Source: Rhipicephalus microplus
Taxonomy: Eukaryota; Arthropoda; Arachnida; Ixodida; Ixodidae
NCBI RefSeq assembly: GCF_043290135.1
Contig: NC_134710.1
Coordinates: 322,621,017 to 322,685,016, forward strand
Length of the DNA stretch: 64,000 nucleotides
Direction: 5' to 3'
This document shows, in pieces, positions 53,836 to 64,000 of this stretch. How positions within the stretch are numbered: position 1 is the stretch's first letter; each line of letters starts with the position of its first letter. The translations under genes were made by a program, and so were the position numbers. The notes beneath the pieces were generated by a model that worked only from the letters and a program-made list of their open reading frames with translations, ran no database searches and had not been told where the DNA came from.

Positions 53836-53839
53836 CATA

Positions 53840-54080
53840 ATAGTAAAGAGAACTAACCCAGCATAATGCCATAAAAGTATAGGGGACAGTAATTATAGAA
53901 AATGTGTAGAGAATGAGAAGAATAATGGTGGACAAAAAAATGCTTGCTAGGAGCTGGGACTGAACCTGCGACCGTCACATAACACGTCTGATGCTCTACC
54001 AAATAAGATAACACGGCGGCTATTCTCTCGTCCTTTTTATGGAGTATATATGTGCATTTACAAATGGCAGCGTCACTCAG
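53840..54080 (-). mobile_element. SINE-B, minus copy (tRNA-like head, inverted partner of 54100-54258)
   Basis: On the minus strand the head reads 'tatcttatttggtagagcat' (A box, about 54010-53991) and 'cgcaggttcagtcccagctc' (B box, about 53973-53954). It is followed by a 3' region with 'ctgtcccctatactttta' and 'tggcattatgctgggttagt'. The segment before the head ('gtgcacatatatactcc'-like) is inverted relative to the right-hand copy. A poly-A run (53934-53940) lies after the head. Elements of this type appear again at 59713, 60125 and 63590. Confidence 0.7.
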
Positions 54081-54099
54081 CGCTACTATCAACCATGAC

Positions 54100-54258
54100 G
54101 GCAAATGTGAAAATTTTTCTGCCTGTGGTTGTCGCGTAGCACGTGGTAGCACTCATTGACGCACTCACGTTTAAGTGCACATATATCCCCCATAAAGTGG
54201 ACGAGGGAATGGCCGCTGCGATAGCTCAGTTAGTAGAGCATCGGATGTGTTATTCAAG
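54100..54258 (+). mobile_element. SINE-B, plus copy, 5' half (cut by the LINE)
   Basis: The copy has 'gtttaagtgcacatatatcc', then 'gtggacgagggaatggccgc' and a strong A box 'tagctcagttagtagagca' (about 54222-54240). It is cut after 'tgtgttattcaag' (54246-54258), where the LINE 3' end begins. The B box and 3' part are found 5.45 kb away at 59713. Together with 53840-54080 it makes a head-to-head inverted repeat with arms of about 110 bp. Confidence 0.72.
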
Positions 54259-54423
54259 AGAGAGAGAGAGAGAGATAAAGATGCAAGGAAAGGCAGGGAG
54301 GTTAACCAGACGCGCATCCGGTTTGCTACCCTGCACTGGGGAAGGAATAAAGGGGAGAAAAGAGGTTGCAGAGAGATGAGCAGGTACACACAATCACGAG
54401 CACACTCGGGGAGCACACACAGT

Positions 54424-57400
54424 CTACAGGCGGTCGCTCAAGTTTGTTGACTTTAGGTAAAGTAGCAGTGCTTTAGTTGCTTTCTGCGCAACTGAGGCAG
54501 ATGCCCAAGGTCCTAGTATCTTCTGCACACAAAATGGTCCGGGGTCAAGTTTATTTAAAACCATCCGGAGCTGGCATCGCTGTGTGTCGTAGCAAGCGCA
54601 GCTGCACAGGACGTGTTCGATGGTCTCTTCAGCTCCGCAGAAGTCGCATGTAGAGGTGTCTGCCTTACCAATGCGAAAGGAGTACACCTTTGTAAAAGCA
54701 ACACCCAACCAAAGGCGGCATAACAGTGTCGCATCGGAGCGGGACAGCTGTGATGGTAGCTTTAGCTTGAGCGAAGGATCCAGTTCATAAAATTGACACC
54801 TTTGGAAGCTGGTGGACGACCAGAACGTACGTGTGAGATCTCGAGCCAGCAGGTAAAGTTGTCTTTCTGCATCATTCCTTCATACAGGAATCGGGACCAC
54901 ATGGGTTCCTTCATGGGCTGAGCGGGCTGCATCATCGGCTAATTGATTTGCGGTAATATCGATATGTCCAGGCAGCCATTGATATATACTATCATGCCCT
55001 CGTGCTAGAGCTTCATGATGGCAATGTCTTATTTCTTGTACCAATTGGCCATGACTCCTCCTACGCATGGCAGACTGCAAACTCTGAAGCGCTGCCTTCG
55101 AATCACAGAATATGACCCATTTTCCTGGACGTTCTTGAATGAGATATTGTAAAGCAGCCCTTATAGCAGCGAGCTCTGATGCCGCAGATGTAATCATATG
55201 CGACAACTTAAACTTGATTGTCATTGCTGCAGCCAGAATTACAGCGGCACCTGATGGGCTGCTGGACGAGACGGACCCATCAGTGTATATCTGCGTTCGG
55301 TCTAAGTACAACTCATGTAATAATAGCAGTGTTGCTTGCTTCAATGCTACTCTGGAGTGATTGCTTTTCTTTTTGATTCCCGGAATTTCTAGACGTACTT
55401 GCGGCTGGTCATGGCACCACAAAGGGCATGCCATTCTCGCAGCTGGCGTATAACCTGATGGAATGCTGTTTAGGTGCTTGGCTATGACGTCTGAAAACGT
55501 AGCACGTGGTCTTCTGGAGGGTAGAATGGCCAAGTGGTGGTCGGGCACATGGCTAGCATGTCGAATGTGCGCTCTGAGGCAATCCACAACTCTATATATC
55601 CTGACCGGATGGTCTTTGGCAAGCATGATTGTGGCATAAGTAGAAGCGCATCGGGGCAGTCCGAGGCAGATACGCAGTGCCTGAGCCTGCAAACTCTCCA
55701 ATGAATGAGTATTGGATTTGCAAGTGTTAGTCAGTACCGGCAAGCTGTAGCGCAATAGACCCAGAAATAGGGCTCTGTACAGCTGTAGCATGGAGGCCAC
55801 AGAAGTTCTCCATGCTTTCCCGCACATGAATTTCATTATATGCACAATAGATAGCAGTCTCTTCTTCAAGTACGCACAATGTGGGTTCCACAAAATACTT
55901 TTGTCGATTATTATGCCCAGGAAACGATGCGTCCGTGCATATTTGACACTCTGCCAATTGATGTAAACAGGGTATGGCGTCATTGGTTTGCGCGTAAACG
56001 CCATCAACGCACACTTCACAGTTGATATAGTTAGGCCTTGTTTCTGAAGGTAGGCTGTTGTGAGGGTTGCTGCCCGCTGTGTTCGTGCACGCACCTGAGG
56101 GCGAGTAACTGCAGCACTCCAGAGGCAAATATCATCGGCGTATATGGATAGGCACACCGACTTTGGCAGAACGTTCACCAGACCAATGAGGGCCACATTG
56201 AACAATGTGGGGCTTAAAACACCTCCCTGAGGTACTCCGCAGTAGGTGTAATGTTCAGCAGTTGTACCCTCATATGTTTGCACAAAGAAACCCCTGCCAG
56301 TTATATAATCTTTTATCCATTGAAACATTCGTCCACCAATGCCCATTGCTGCGAGAGAAGTGAGGATGGCATCGTGAGCTACATTATCATATGCACCCTT
56401 CACGTCAAGAAAGAGTGCCAGTGATATGCGCTCGCGACTTTTTTCTTGTTGCACAAATGTCGATAAGTCAAGGACACAGTCGATGGAGGAGCGGCCCCGA
56501 CGAAAGCCTGCCATGCAAGAAGGGTATCTGGTGTATCGTTCAAAGTACCACTCGAGACGAAATAGAACCATTCTTTCCATCACTTTTCCGAGGCAGCTTG
56601 CGAGGGCAATAGGGCGATACGCTGTCAAGTCCAATGGTGATTTTCCCTATTTCAAAAGTGGTATTAATCGACTTATTTTCAATTCTCGCGGAACACTGCA
56701 GCTGAGCCAGGAGTTGTTGAAGCATGTTAAAAGTTCTTTTCTGGCTTTTTGTCCAAGGTGTCCCAACGCACTATAACAAATACCACCAGGACCTGGCGAT
56801 GACATGCGCTTTGAAGCGACCAACGCACCTTCCAGTTCTTCCATGATGAATGGAATGTTCATTTCTGGTAATCGCGTCTCAGGAACGATCACGGCGTCAA
56901 TGCTTTCGTTCATATTATTCCCGGCAACTCTCGTGCAAAATTTTTCAGCCACCTCGAGTTCTGTTTTTCCATGATGGAGTGCCAAAGCTTTAAAAGGGTG
57001 CCGTTGTTGCGTAGAGGAGCGAAGACCACGAACTGTTCTCCAGATATATGACAGCGGTTTATGAGGATCTAGAGATTCGCAGAATGCTTTCCAGCGTTCG
57101 TTCTCCAGCTTGTAAATGCGTCGTTGAATCTTTTTCTGGAGCCGCCTTGCTTCCCTCAGATCGTAAATTGATCTTGTCCGTCTGTATCGTCGTTCAGCAC
57201 GCCTTCGTATAGCTCGTAATCTTTCCAGTTCGATGTCAAACTGTGTTATTTTAGACGAAAATGGTAATTTACATTTGGACGCTTGCATAGCTTCCGCTAT
57301 TGTATTTTCCAGGCTGCAGGCGAGGCCTTCTTGGCAAACGTCCTCAACACGCGATGTAAACATCGACCAGTCAGTGCCAATTGCAACACCGGAAGAGAAA

Positions 57401-58299
57401 TGTTTTATGATACCATCGATTGTCAGTTCGATGTCAAACTGTGTTATTTTAGACGAAAATGGTAATTTACATTTGGACGCTTGCATAGCTTCCGCTATGG
57501 TATTTTCCAGGCTGCAGGCGAGGCCTTCTTGGCAAACGTCCTCAACACGCGATGTAAACATCGACCAGTCAGTGCCAATTGCAACACCGGAAGAGAAATG
57601 TTTTATGATACCATTGATTGTCACGTAGGTGGGTATGTGATTACTCCCATGAGTCTCAATATCGCAAAACCATTTAACTTTGTGAGAGAAGCACTGTGAC
57701 ACCAATGTCAGGTCAAGGCAACTGCCATACGTGAGACCCCGCAGATATGTGGGGGTACCATCGTTTATGATGGAAAGGTCGTAATCGGAAGCGAATGTAA
57801 CAATTGTAACAATGTTCCGGCCCCTGGCATTCATCCTAGTGCTCCCCCAAAGCATGTGATGGGCGTTGAAGTCACCGGTGACGATGCAAGGCCCATCGGT
57901 CCTCATTAGGATGTCTTTTAATCTGTCGCAGTCAAATCGCGATGACGGAGATATATATCCACCAATAAGCGTGAACGAAACTGCATTCTTCTTTACACGA
58001 AGACACACGTACTGATTGTCGTCATTTGAACTTATTGGGTGCGAAAGATAAGCCAAGTCTGTGCGAATGTAAACAATTACTTTGCTTCGTTCTTCGCAAG
58101 CGGCTGAACAAAACGCTTCATAACCGGACAATCTATAAGGCGTTGATACGTTTGGTTCACATATGACAAGTATAGGGAATTGATTGGCCCGGACAAATTG
58201 GCGAAAGTCCGAGATACGGGACTTCATGCCTCTGGCATTCCACTGAAAAATCGACGCACTTTTAACTTCAGTGCGGAAGATGAGATTTTGTGGAGCCAT
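54424..58299 (-). pseudogene. LINE ORF2: AP endonuclease, reverse transcriptase, RNase H, zinc motif
   Basis: The start ATG at 58299 lies 5 bases after the ORF1 stop. Endonuclease motifs are 'IFQWNARGMKSR' (residue ~18), 'VICEPNV' (~47), 'VTGDFNAHHMLWGS' (~139), 'LDLTLVS' (~193) and 'SNHIP' (~216). A 66-residue block is tandemly duplicated at 57231-57626. The RT has 'AYRPIALASCLGKVMERM', 'LFLDVKGAYDNVAHD', 'GVPQGGVLSPTLFN' and the catalytic 'LSIYADDICLWS' (about 56150). RNase H shows 'IYTDGSV' (about 55285), 'SELAAIRAALQ' and 'WLPGH...ANQLADDAA'. A terminal 'CDFCGAEETIEHVLCSCACY' binds zinc or nucleic acid. All parts share one frame of about 1,290 codons. The only breaks I see are TAG at 56647-56649 and TGA at 54880-54882. 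Confidence 0.92.
57231..57626 (-). repeat. 198-bp in-frame tandem duplication inside the LINE ORF2
   Basis: Two copies, 57231-57428 and 57429-57626, start at the same 'cgatgtcaaactgtgttatt' and differ at only about two positions before the end. They are 'gctattgta' versus 'gctatggta' (silent) and 'accatcgattg' versus 'accattgattg' (Asp/Asn). The length is a multiple of three, so 66 residues are repeated. The block lies between the endonuclease and the reverse transcriptase. Confidence 0.97.
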
Positions 58300-58304
58300 T
58301 GTGC

Positions 58305-59610
58305 TTATACAATGTTAGCAAGAACTGGATTCAGTGCATCCAGTATTCGCAGTGCACTCTTAGCAGACGGAGATTGTATGCTGCTCAGTAGCGTGTGAAT
58401 CGTGGCAATTAATGATTGCACAATTGCAGTCACTTGCCTGTCTTGGTTGGAAAGATCTCGAACCGGGATCGCGGACTGGCCGTCATGAGATTCCTTCGGT
58501 TCGCTTGATGCTGCTTCCCTTTGAAGTGCAGGCCACTCTGTCGCAGTTAGGGTATGCTCACTGGCTTTGTCCTTTACAGCCTTTCCCACGGCATGTGGTC
58601 TGGGAGGCAAAGGAGGTGGTACTGATGAGGGATCTGGTAAACGTGTCGAGGAGGTAGCGAGCTTCCTTGAAGACCGACATCGACGTGAACGACAGTTTCT
58701 GACTTTAGCTGCGGCTTCTCGATGAGATGAGTGATCGCGCACCATCTCCTTCAAGATGGCAATGGGATCCATTGCAATTAGAGCCTTTCTTGACAGTTGC
58801 GACGCACTTATCCGCTTCATGGGGCTCGGCGCAGCGGTGGCATACCACCGAATTCTCGCAGACGCTGCTCACATGTCCAAGTTTCATGCATTTACGGCAC
58901 TGGAGAGGCTTTGGAATGAAAGGCCGCACAGCATGTCTGAAGTATCCCACCTTGACATGAAAGGGGAGTGATGTGCTCTTAAACGCAATCTTCAGACAGC
59001 GAGACTTGCCTAGCCGGGTGACATCAACAATTGGTGTATCAGTTGTTGACTTGACAAGAAATTGTAAGTCATTATTGGAAATAGCCACATCTATATCGTA
59101 GATCACGCCGGTTACTACATCACATCCCAAGGGAACATGAGAGCGCACCTGGTTGCCGTCCAAGTCAGTTACACTGCGCAGAACGCCCAACGCGCTTGCG
59201 TGCAAAACGTCCACAGCCAGTATATTCTTTCTGGCGTTCACTCTTATGTCCGTGATCTCATTTGGCACGAGCGTTTCCAGAGACCTCGACACAGACTGTC
59301 TGTTAAGGCGTTTCATGCTGACGGTAGGAAGTGCAGGCAGAATCAGGATGGTATAAGTGTTCGATTTTGGCGCTTCACTTACAGTTTGAATAGTTGAGGA
59401 TGAGGATGTCCTCATGTTCCTCCTCTTCGCTTTGCGGCTCAGCACAGGTTGGAAACCGTCATCTGAAAAGTCCTCACTGCTGAGATAGTAAGCATGAGTA
59501 TCTTCACTGTCACTGTCACTCGCTTGTCCCATCCGCTTCCTGGAGGCGGCCGCCGCTGACGCCGCTGGTGCCGGCAGGCGCCCGGGGTGGTCTACGTCCA
59601 TCCCCTCCAA
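58305..59610 (-). pseudogene. LINE ORF1: nucleic-acid-binding (Gag-like) protein with CCHC knuckles
   Basis: ORF1 proteins of I-group LINEs bind the element RNA. The start ATG at 59610 ('MEGMDVDHPGRLPAP') is followed by a Ser/Asp-rich region and then an RNA-binding-like stretch. A zinc-knuckle pair 'CRKCMKLGHVSSVCENSVVC' and 'CHRCAEPHEADKCV' lies at about 58915-58830. Around 58800 the frame shifts by one base. The 301-codon first frame runs into a stop at 58705, and the continuing sense is in the frame 58820-58305, rich in Ser/Pro/Arg ('RSRRCRSSRKLATSS'), ending 5 bases before ORF2. One frameshift is thus the only visible break. Confidence 0.85.
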
Positions 59611-59712
59611 GGGAGCAGCGAAAACTGATTAACAGACTTAAATTACAACTGAAATACGCCGGAGTTAGCAGAGTTAGCTCCTATTCAAAACACACTTCTT
59701 CGTTTTCCTCAT

Positions 59713-59870
59713 TGTGTCTTTCAAAGTTCACAAGTTTGGTCCCAGCTCACGAAAAGCAATCTTTTCATGCACATTTGTTGTTTCACATTTACATTACATT
59801 TACGACTATTAACGTCCCCTGTACTTTCTTTGGCACTATTCTGTCAAGTGTCCGAAAGAAGACATTGCAA
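59713..59870 (+). mobile_element. SINE-B, plus copy, 3' half (continuation from 54258)
   Basis: The half begins with the duplicated target 'tgtgtctttcaaag', then a degraded B box 'caagtttggtcccagctc' (about 59731-59748). The family's 3' region follows: 'tttcacatttacattacatt', 'actattaacgtcccctgtac' and 'tttctttggcactattctgt'. It joins the 5' half at 54100-54258 once the LINE is removed. Confidence 0.75.
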
Positions 59871-60039
59871 CAGAAGGCGACAAAAGCGTTTGAAATTCCT
59901 ACGCTGCACGGACTTGAACAAGCGCTGTAACAGCAATGTCACACACCGCGAAATACAAGACTGGACTATGACTGAGTGTGCGTGCGTGTGCTGCGAAATG
60001 TGCTGTGTTTATCTCTCGTCCCTCTGTGCTCTCTAGCTT

Positions 60040-60125
60040 TAATCTCCCCCTTCCGCCTTTCATGCGCAGGGTAGCAAACCGGCTACCTATAGGCTGGTTA
60101 CCCTCCCTGGCATTCTCTTCCTCCC
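60040..60125 (+). mobile_element. 3' end fragment of an I-like LINE (same family, opposite strand)
   Basis: The segment 'cagggtagcaaaccggctac' followed by 'ggctggttaccctccctggc' matches the 3' UTR of the LINE at 54259-59712 ('agggtagcaaaccgg...ctggttaacctccctgcc', reverse complement of 54288-54340). It is on the other strand, so it is a separate, severely 5'-truncated copy. Confidence 0.7.
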
Positions 60126-60245
60126 ATTTTTCTTCCTTTCTTGTTCGTTAGTTCTCATTATTACGACTTGGTTAGTTTAGTGGTAACTTACAGAAAATTA
60201 TGCCAAGGAAAGTATAAGAAATGGGTTAAAGTAATTTAGTGTAAC
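60125..60245. mobile_element. Two partial SINE-B copies, tail to tail
   Basis: A plus fragment ('ttcttgttcgttagttctca', about 60138-60157) matches the end of the SINE-B 3' region. A minus fragment ('aattatgccaaggaaagtat', about 60195-60214) matches its middle. They face opposite ways and neither has a tRNA-like head. Confidence 0.6.
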
Positions 60246-63200
60246 TGTGAGGAGGTTTTTGCCTCAATCATTATGTTGCCTGTAGCAAGTGTTGTGTTGC
60301 TTAGCATTTGGGTGAAGGAAAAATTAAAAAGGGAGCAATACACAATGCGTTAGAAAGTATATAAAAAAGCTAGACCCACCATCGCAAGGCTTCCTTTGAG
60401 CCCTTTTGCCTCGATACGAGATAGTGTCCTATTGTTTTTTTCATGCATGAGGGATCCTATGAAAGGTGGACGCAGGCTGAAATAAGATGAAGATGCTCCT
60501 CGTGATAAAGCTTCACTTCACAACAACAACATGGACAGCTTTCGGAGACGCAATTGGGCGTACAATACCACAAACCTTCCAAAAAACCTCTCCAACACCA
60601 CCGCTATAAGCAAATACTAACATAAGACAACGGATCTGAAATTTTCTAGCCACCAGGTGCTACGTCAGAGCGTTCTTTAGGTAACTTTTGTCGCATTGTA
60701 TTGCTATCAAGAGCAAAATTATACTTGTATTTGTGAGGGGCTGCTCGCGGTCGCTGGTCTCTAGAGGTCTGGATTATGTATAACACACGCATTCAGGCGA
60801 TACGAGGGCAGGTACGCTCATTGAGGTTTGAACACTTCACTTGCAAGCATTCAAAGCCGCTCGAAACTTTTAAGGCCCTTAAACACAATAAACAAATTGT
60901 TGCCAACTTTCTTTTGTCGCATGCTAATTTTCTATATTTTCTCGTGGTACTAATTTTGGAAGATACTAATATTTTTTATGATTTTGCGAGGTTCGTATCC
61001 CCGAAGTTTTACATTAAGAGAGTTGGTGGTCGTGTGTGCTGCAGCAGTGACGTGAGGTTGCAAGCACCAGGCACGTTGGTGCACCTCTTGCTTACGGCAG
61101 TACCAGTCATAACCCTTGTATCCCTTGTGTCTGCTTATCACTGTCATATACCGCATTGGCTGAAGCGTATCATTTGTTCCCAAGTTCTCCTATCTTGGCG
61201 CATTACGAGGCTTATTTCTGTACATTGTGGGTATCTATAGTAGCAGAAAAACTGTAATATTTGTTAAATGAATTGTTAGAAACCTCTTTAAAAATTTCTC
61301 AAACTTTTTGCACAGTTTACTTGCTCTTCAAAAGCTGCTTGACTAATCTAGCGTAACTTGGCACTTGAGCAAAGCAAAAACAGCTAGTCGCTTACTGCAG
61401 GCAGTAGACAATCATATGCATTCGGTCACTAGGTCATTAGGTGCGTGGGCATATTTTTAGACTCCGGCTAGACATAGTTGAAACACCGTCAATATTTCAG
61501 TCAGTTTTTATGAAGGACACATCATTAACGAAGTTGGTTGACCAATGGCAAAGAAAAGAAGAGGAAGAGTAAATCAAATGATGTTAGCCTGTTCACGCCA
61601 AAGATCCCTTATGAACTGTAGAGTGTAAATCTAAGCCCATAAGTTTTTTTAACTGTGAACTTTAGGAGTGACCCTGAAGCATCCACATTTTGAGCGTGAA
61701 TGCCAGCTGGTAGCGCCAAGAAATGCAACTTTCATGAGCTGTCGCGTAAGGTTGCTACAACTTCTGTTAGCTATATAGAATTTAGGTTTCATATGAATGG
61801 TGACATGATGATTATAACAGTTTTCTATCAAGGATTCATCGAAATAATTTGTGATTGTAGATTGAAGTGCACTACTCAAGGTCAGAATAGAGTGCCTACG
61901 TGGAGGATCGCAGACAACAAGAAAATTTTGTCGTTTTGAAAACTTTCTGCCGAAGACGCATTTCGGTAATAGGAAAGCAAGTCTGGCGTCGGGCTATCCC
62001 AGACGTTCACGATCACTAAACACAAATGAAGACACCGCGCTAGCCGTCTGACAGCAAAGTTAATAGGGAGGCCGAAATCCCTCAGTTCCCACACAATAAA
62101 ACTCGAAAAGATGATTCTGTGCGAAGCTTATGTGGCCAGAATTCGTTTGCGTCCACAGTTTCTTCGGCTTCAGTGGTGTTGCTCTCCGTATTTGCCTTGC
62201 CTGACCAAGATGTACAGCGTGTCTACCCGCTTATGCGTCCGAATATTACCCACGTAGCTGTGCTACTACATTTGGTTTCGGCACTGTTGTAGCTCTTTTT
62301 TCTTTACTTGAGATTATCTTCGCATATTCAAGGCATTTCCACTATCGCTTGCGTGGCAGGAGCGACTCGGCAAACGTAGTATCATTACCCCCCTAGTAAT
62401 GTCGAAAAATCGTGATAGTTGATCATTTAGCTAATGTCAATATTTTCGTTTACTGTAGTAATAAGAAAACTAAGAAACTATTGCATTTATTATGACGCGC
62501 GTAGGTGATAGCTTTGTTTCACCGTGTTTCTCGCATTCAAAACTGCCATATTCCGGGGACGTTCGTACAGGGACATGAATAATTTTTTATTGTAATCTTC
62601 TTTCATCCCTAACCATTCACTCGATGCATTAGGGTATTGAATGTACGACGAGCGTACGATATACATCGACTCTAGGTTCCGTGAATAAGCGAACATGCAT
62701 GCGAAAACAAAACTGCTGTGCCGGTTATAGCTGAATGTGTAATGCAGAATGAGGCGGCATGCTATTCGTGTATTTTTATGGGCTTCGTGTTTCGCGAGAT
62801 TTTTATTGCTCCTTCGCGCTTTTATTACTTCATACATCCGTAACCACTGTATGTTTGCTTTGGACACACTGGTAGCATATTTTGCCATGGAAACACATGC
62901 GCCCTTTGAAACGGAAAGTTTTTCCTATTCGAGGGAATTGTTGCTCTAACAACTCATCGCAAAACAGTGCAAGCAACGGTACATTTGTCAGATAGACGAA
63001 AAGGACGTTGGTGGTAGCTTTCTGTGTTCTCTCAGTTAAGTTCGGTTCTTATATAAAGTAGGCTAAAGCAAAAACAATACACAAAAAATGCGCGCTTTGC
63101 GAGTATAACAAGTTCTGTCAAAATGTATTTCTGTTTATGTAGAGTAGCAACAATATTACTTAAAAACTTCGTAAAAATGTTTATCCTAAAGTTTTTTTAC

Positions 63201-63589
63201 GCAAATCTGTATGATTCTGCGTTTGGTGCTTCATATGTGTTAAAAAAAGCCGATGTTGGACAATTATGTTTCTGCAACTGCACATGGTGTGCTTAATTTT
63301 TACAGACACATTCTTCTACAAACTTCGAAAATGGTATGTAAGGCTTGCTATTTTGCCTTAGTGAAGAGGCAAAATAAAAGACAGTTTTAAAGGCATTGGC
63401 ATTTGAAAATTCAAGCCTTAAATAACCGATTAGTAAGTGCAGATGAATAATGCAATAAGACTGTTCGTTCAGTGAGGAGCGTTTAGCTACTCAGGAATGT
63501 AGAAAAAAGATGTAGGCGATAGAACTTCAAAGAAGCCAACCCCACAGAAATTAAAAACTTAGCAACGCAGTAAGTTTCTAAATACATTA
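60246..63589. other. No recognisable gene
   Basis: A 154-codon plus-strand frame (60776-61240) and a 132-codon minus-strand frame (62490-62888) exist but have no domain or splice support. No transposon is recognised. Confidence 0.4.
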
Positions 63590-63835
63590 TAACATGAGAA
63601 ATAGCAGAAAATAATGCCAAAGAAAGTATAGAAGGGGGAAGGTTATTAGTAGAAAATTAACCCAAGTGTGAAGAAAAGTTTTCTGGTCTGTGCTCACGTC
63701 AAGCTTTTCTCCACTTATCTTTCTTCCCATTTACATTATGTGTCCTACTAAAACATCCCGTATACTTACGATGGCATTATTGTCTGTTAGTACTAATTAT
63801 TATGTGTCCTAGAAAAAAAATCGCCCTTGTAATTT
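63590..63835. mobile_element. SINE-B inverted pair (partial copies, head to head)
   Basis: The left part (about 63590-63690) is on the minus strand ('aatgccaaagaaagtataga', 'agtagaaaattaacccaagt'). The right part (about 63695-63835) is on the plus strand ('cttatctttcttcccattta', 'catcccgtatacttacgatg', 'gcattattgtctgttagtac'). Each matches the SINE-B 3' region seen at 59760-59850, with the copies meeting near 63690. The tRNA-like heads are missing. Confidence 0.65.
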
Positions 63836-64000
63836 GCTCTTATTTTCTAATATGAAGTATTGAAACTGGAATTACGGCTATACGGAATCAAATACAGCTT
63901 TATTGTATTGCTAGTTATAGGATGTATAGCAACTTAATTGGCACTCGCGGCTACTTGCAGCTCGGTAGGTATGTATGATGTCTTCAAGATGAATTCTTTC
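63836..64000. other. Window end, nothing identified
   Basis: AT-rich sequence without features. Confidence 0.3.

Larger units (their letters stand above)
54259..59712 (-). mobile_element. I-like LINE (endonuclease-RT-RNase H), apparently full length, 5.45 kb
   Basis: This minus-strand non-LTR retrotransposon has a ~100-bp 5' leader, ORF1 (59610-58305), ORF2 (58299-54424) and a 3' UTR. The UTR contains 'agggtagcaaaccggatgcg' and ends in a (TC)n tail (54259-54276). It is inserted in a SINE-B copy. The flanks 'tgtgttattcaag' (54246-54258) and 'tgtgtctttcaaag' (59713-59726) look like an imperfect TSD, and the two SINE halves resume on either side. The domain set (AP endonuclease, RT, RNase H, C-terminal CCHC) fits the I group of LINEs. 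The clade within it (I, R1, LOA or related) is not settled by eye. Confidence 0.88.

Noticed and set aside
60776..61240. 154-codon plus-strand frame with hydrophobic segments
   Set aside because: The hydrophobic parts come from T-rich DNA. There is no start context, homologue or splice support that I can see.
62490..62888. 132-codon minus-strand frame
   Set aside because: No recognisable domain, and its flanks give no exon signals.

Overview
This window looks like nuclear DNA from a hard tick (Ixodidae, probably a metastriate such as Rhipicephalus or a relative). The main reason is a short repeat whose 3' half I recognise as the tick tRNA-related SINE family usually called Ruka. It occurs at least eight times here, four of them with clear target-site duplications (TSDs). 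Several LINE families of the kind annotated in ticks as 'putative tick transposon' are also present. Gene density is very low, microsatellites are long, and there are no operons, Shine-Dalgarno sites or CRISPR arrays.

Layout. 1-1430: the integrase end of a decayed Ty3/Gypsy LTR retrotransposon. 1431-16570: mostly featureless DNA with a 5'-truncated RTE LINE (8641-9487) and SINE fragments. 16575-22960: dense transposons, namely a tRNA-like SINE head, a terminal-repeat element with a microsatellite core, a full-length Ruka-like SINE, a nearly full-length RTE LINE on + and a CR1-like LINE on -, the last with a SINE in its reverse transcriptase. 26584-28894: a Tc1-like DNA transposon with long terminal inverted repeats. 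29860-34295: a three-level nest, in which an RTE LINE with an inverted 5' part is split by a terminal-repeat element that is itself split by another LINE. 37816-39102: a tandem array of about 146-bp units inside an element with inverted ends. 42305-43400: a long alternating TATC/TGTC microsatellite, a tRNA-like repeat and a full-length SINE. 47011-47951: a third member of the terminal-repeat family with a ~165-bp tandem core. 54259-59712: an apparently full-length I-like LINE of about 5.45 kb, inserted in a second SINE family.

Host genes. The only candidate is a two-exon open frame on + (48610-48773 and from 53342). The splice junction is in phase across a ~4.6-kb intron. I do not recognise the protein. 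Everything else that codes is transposon-derived, and all of it carries stops, frameshifts or truncations. The I-like LINE is closest to intact: its ORF2 stays in one frame for about 1,290 codons with two nonsense codons and a 66-residue in-frame tandem duplication.

No cellular pathway or defence system is visible. The most unusual material is structural: a transposon family with conserved ends but interchangeable tandem-repeat cores, head-to-head inverted SINE pairs, and the nested insertions. Coordinates of repeats are read by eye and are good to roughly 5-20 bp unless a TSD fixes them.
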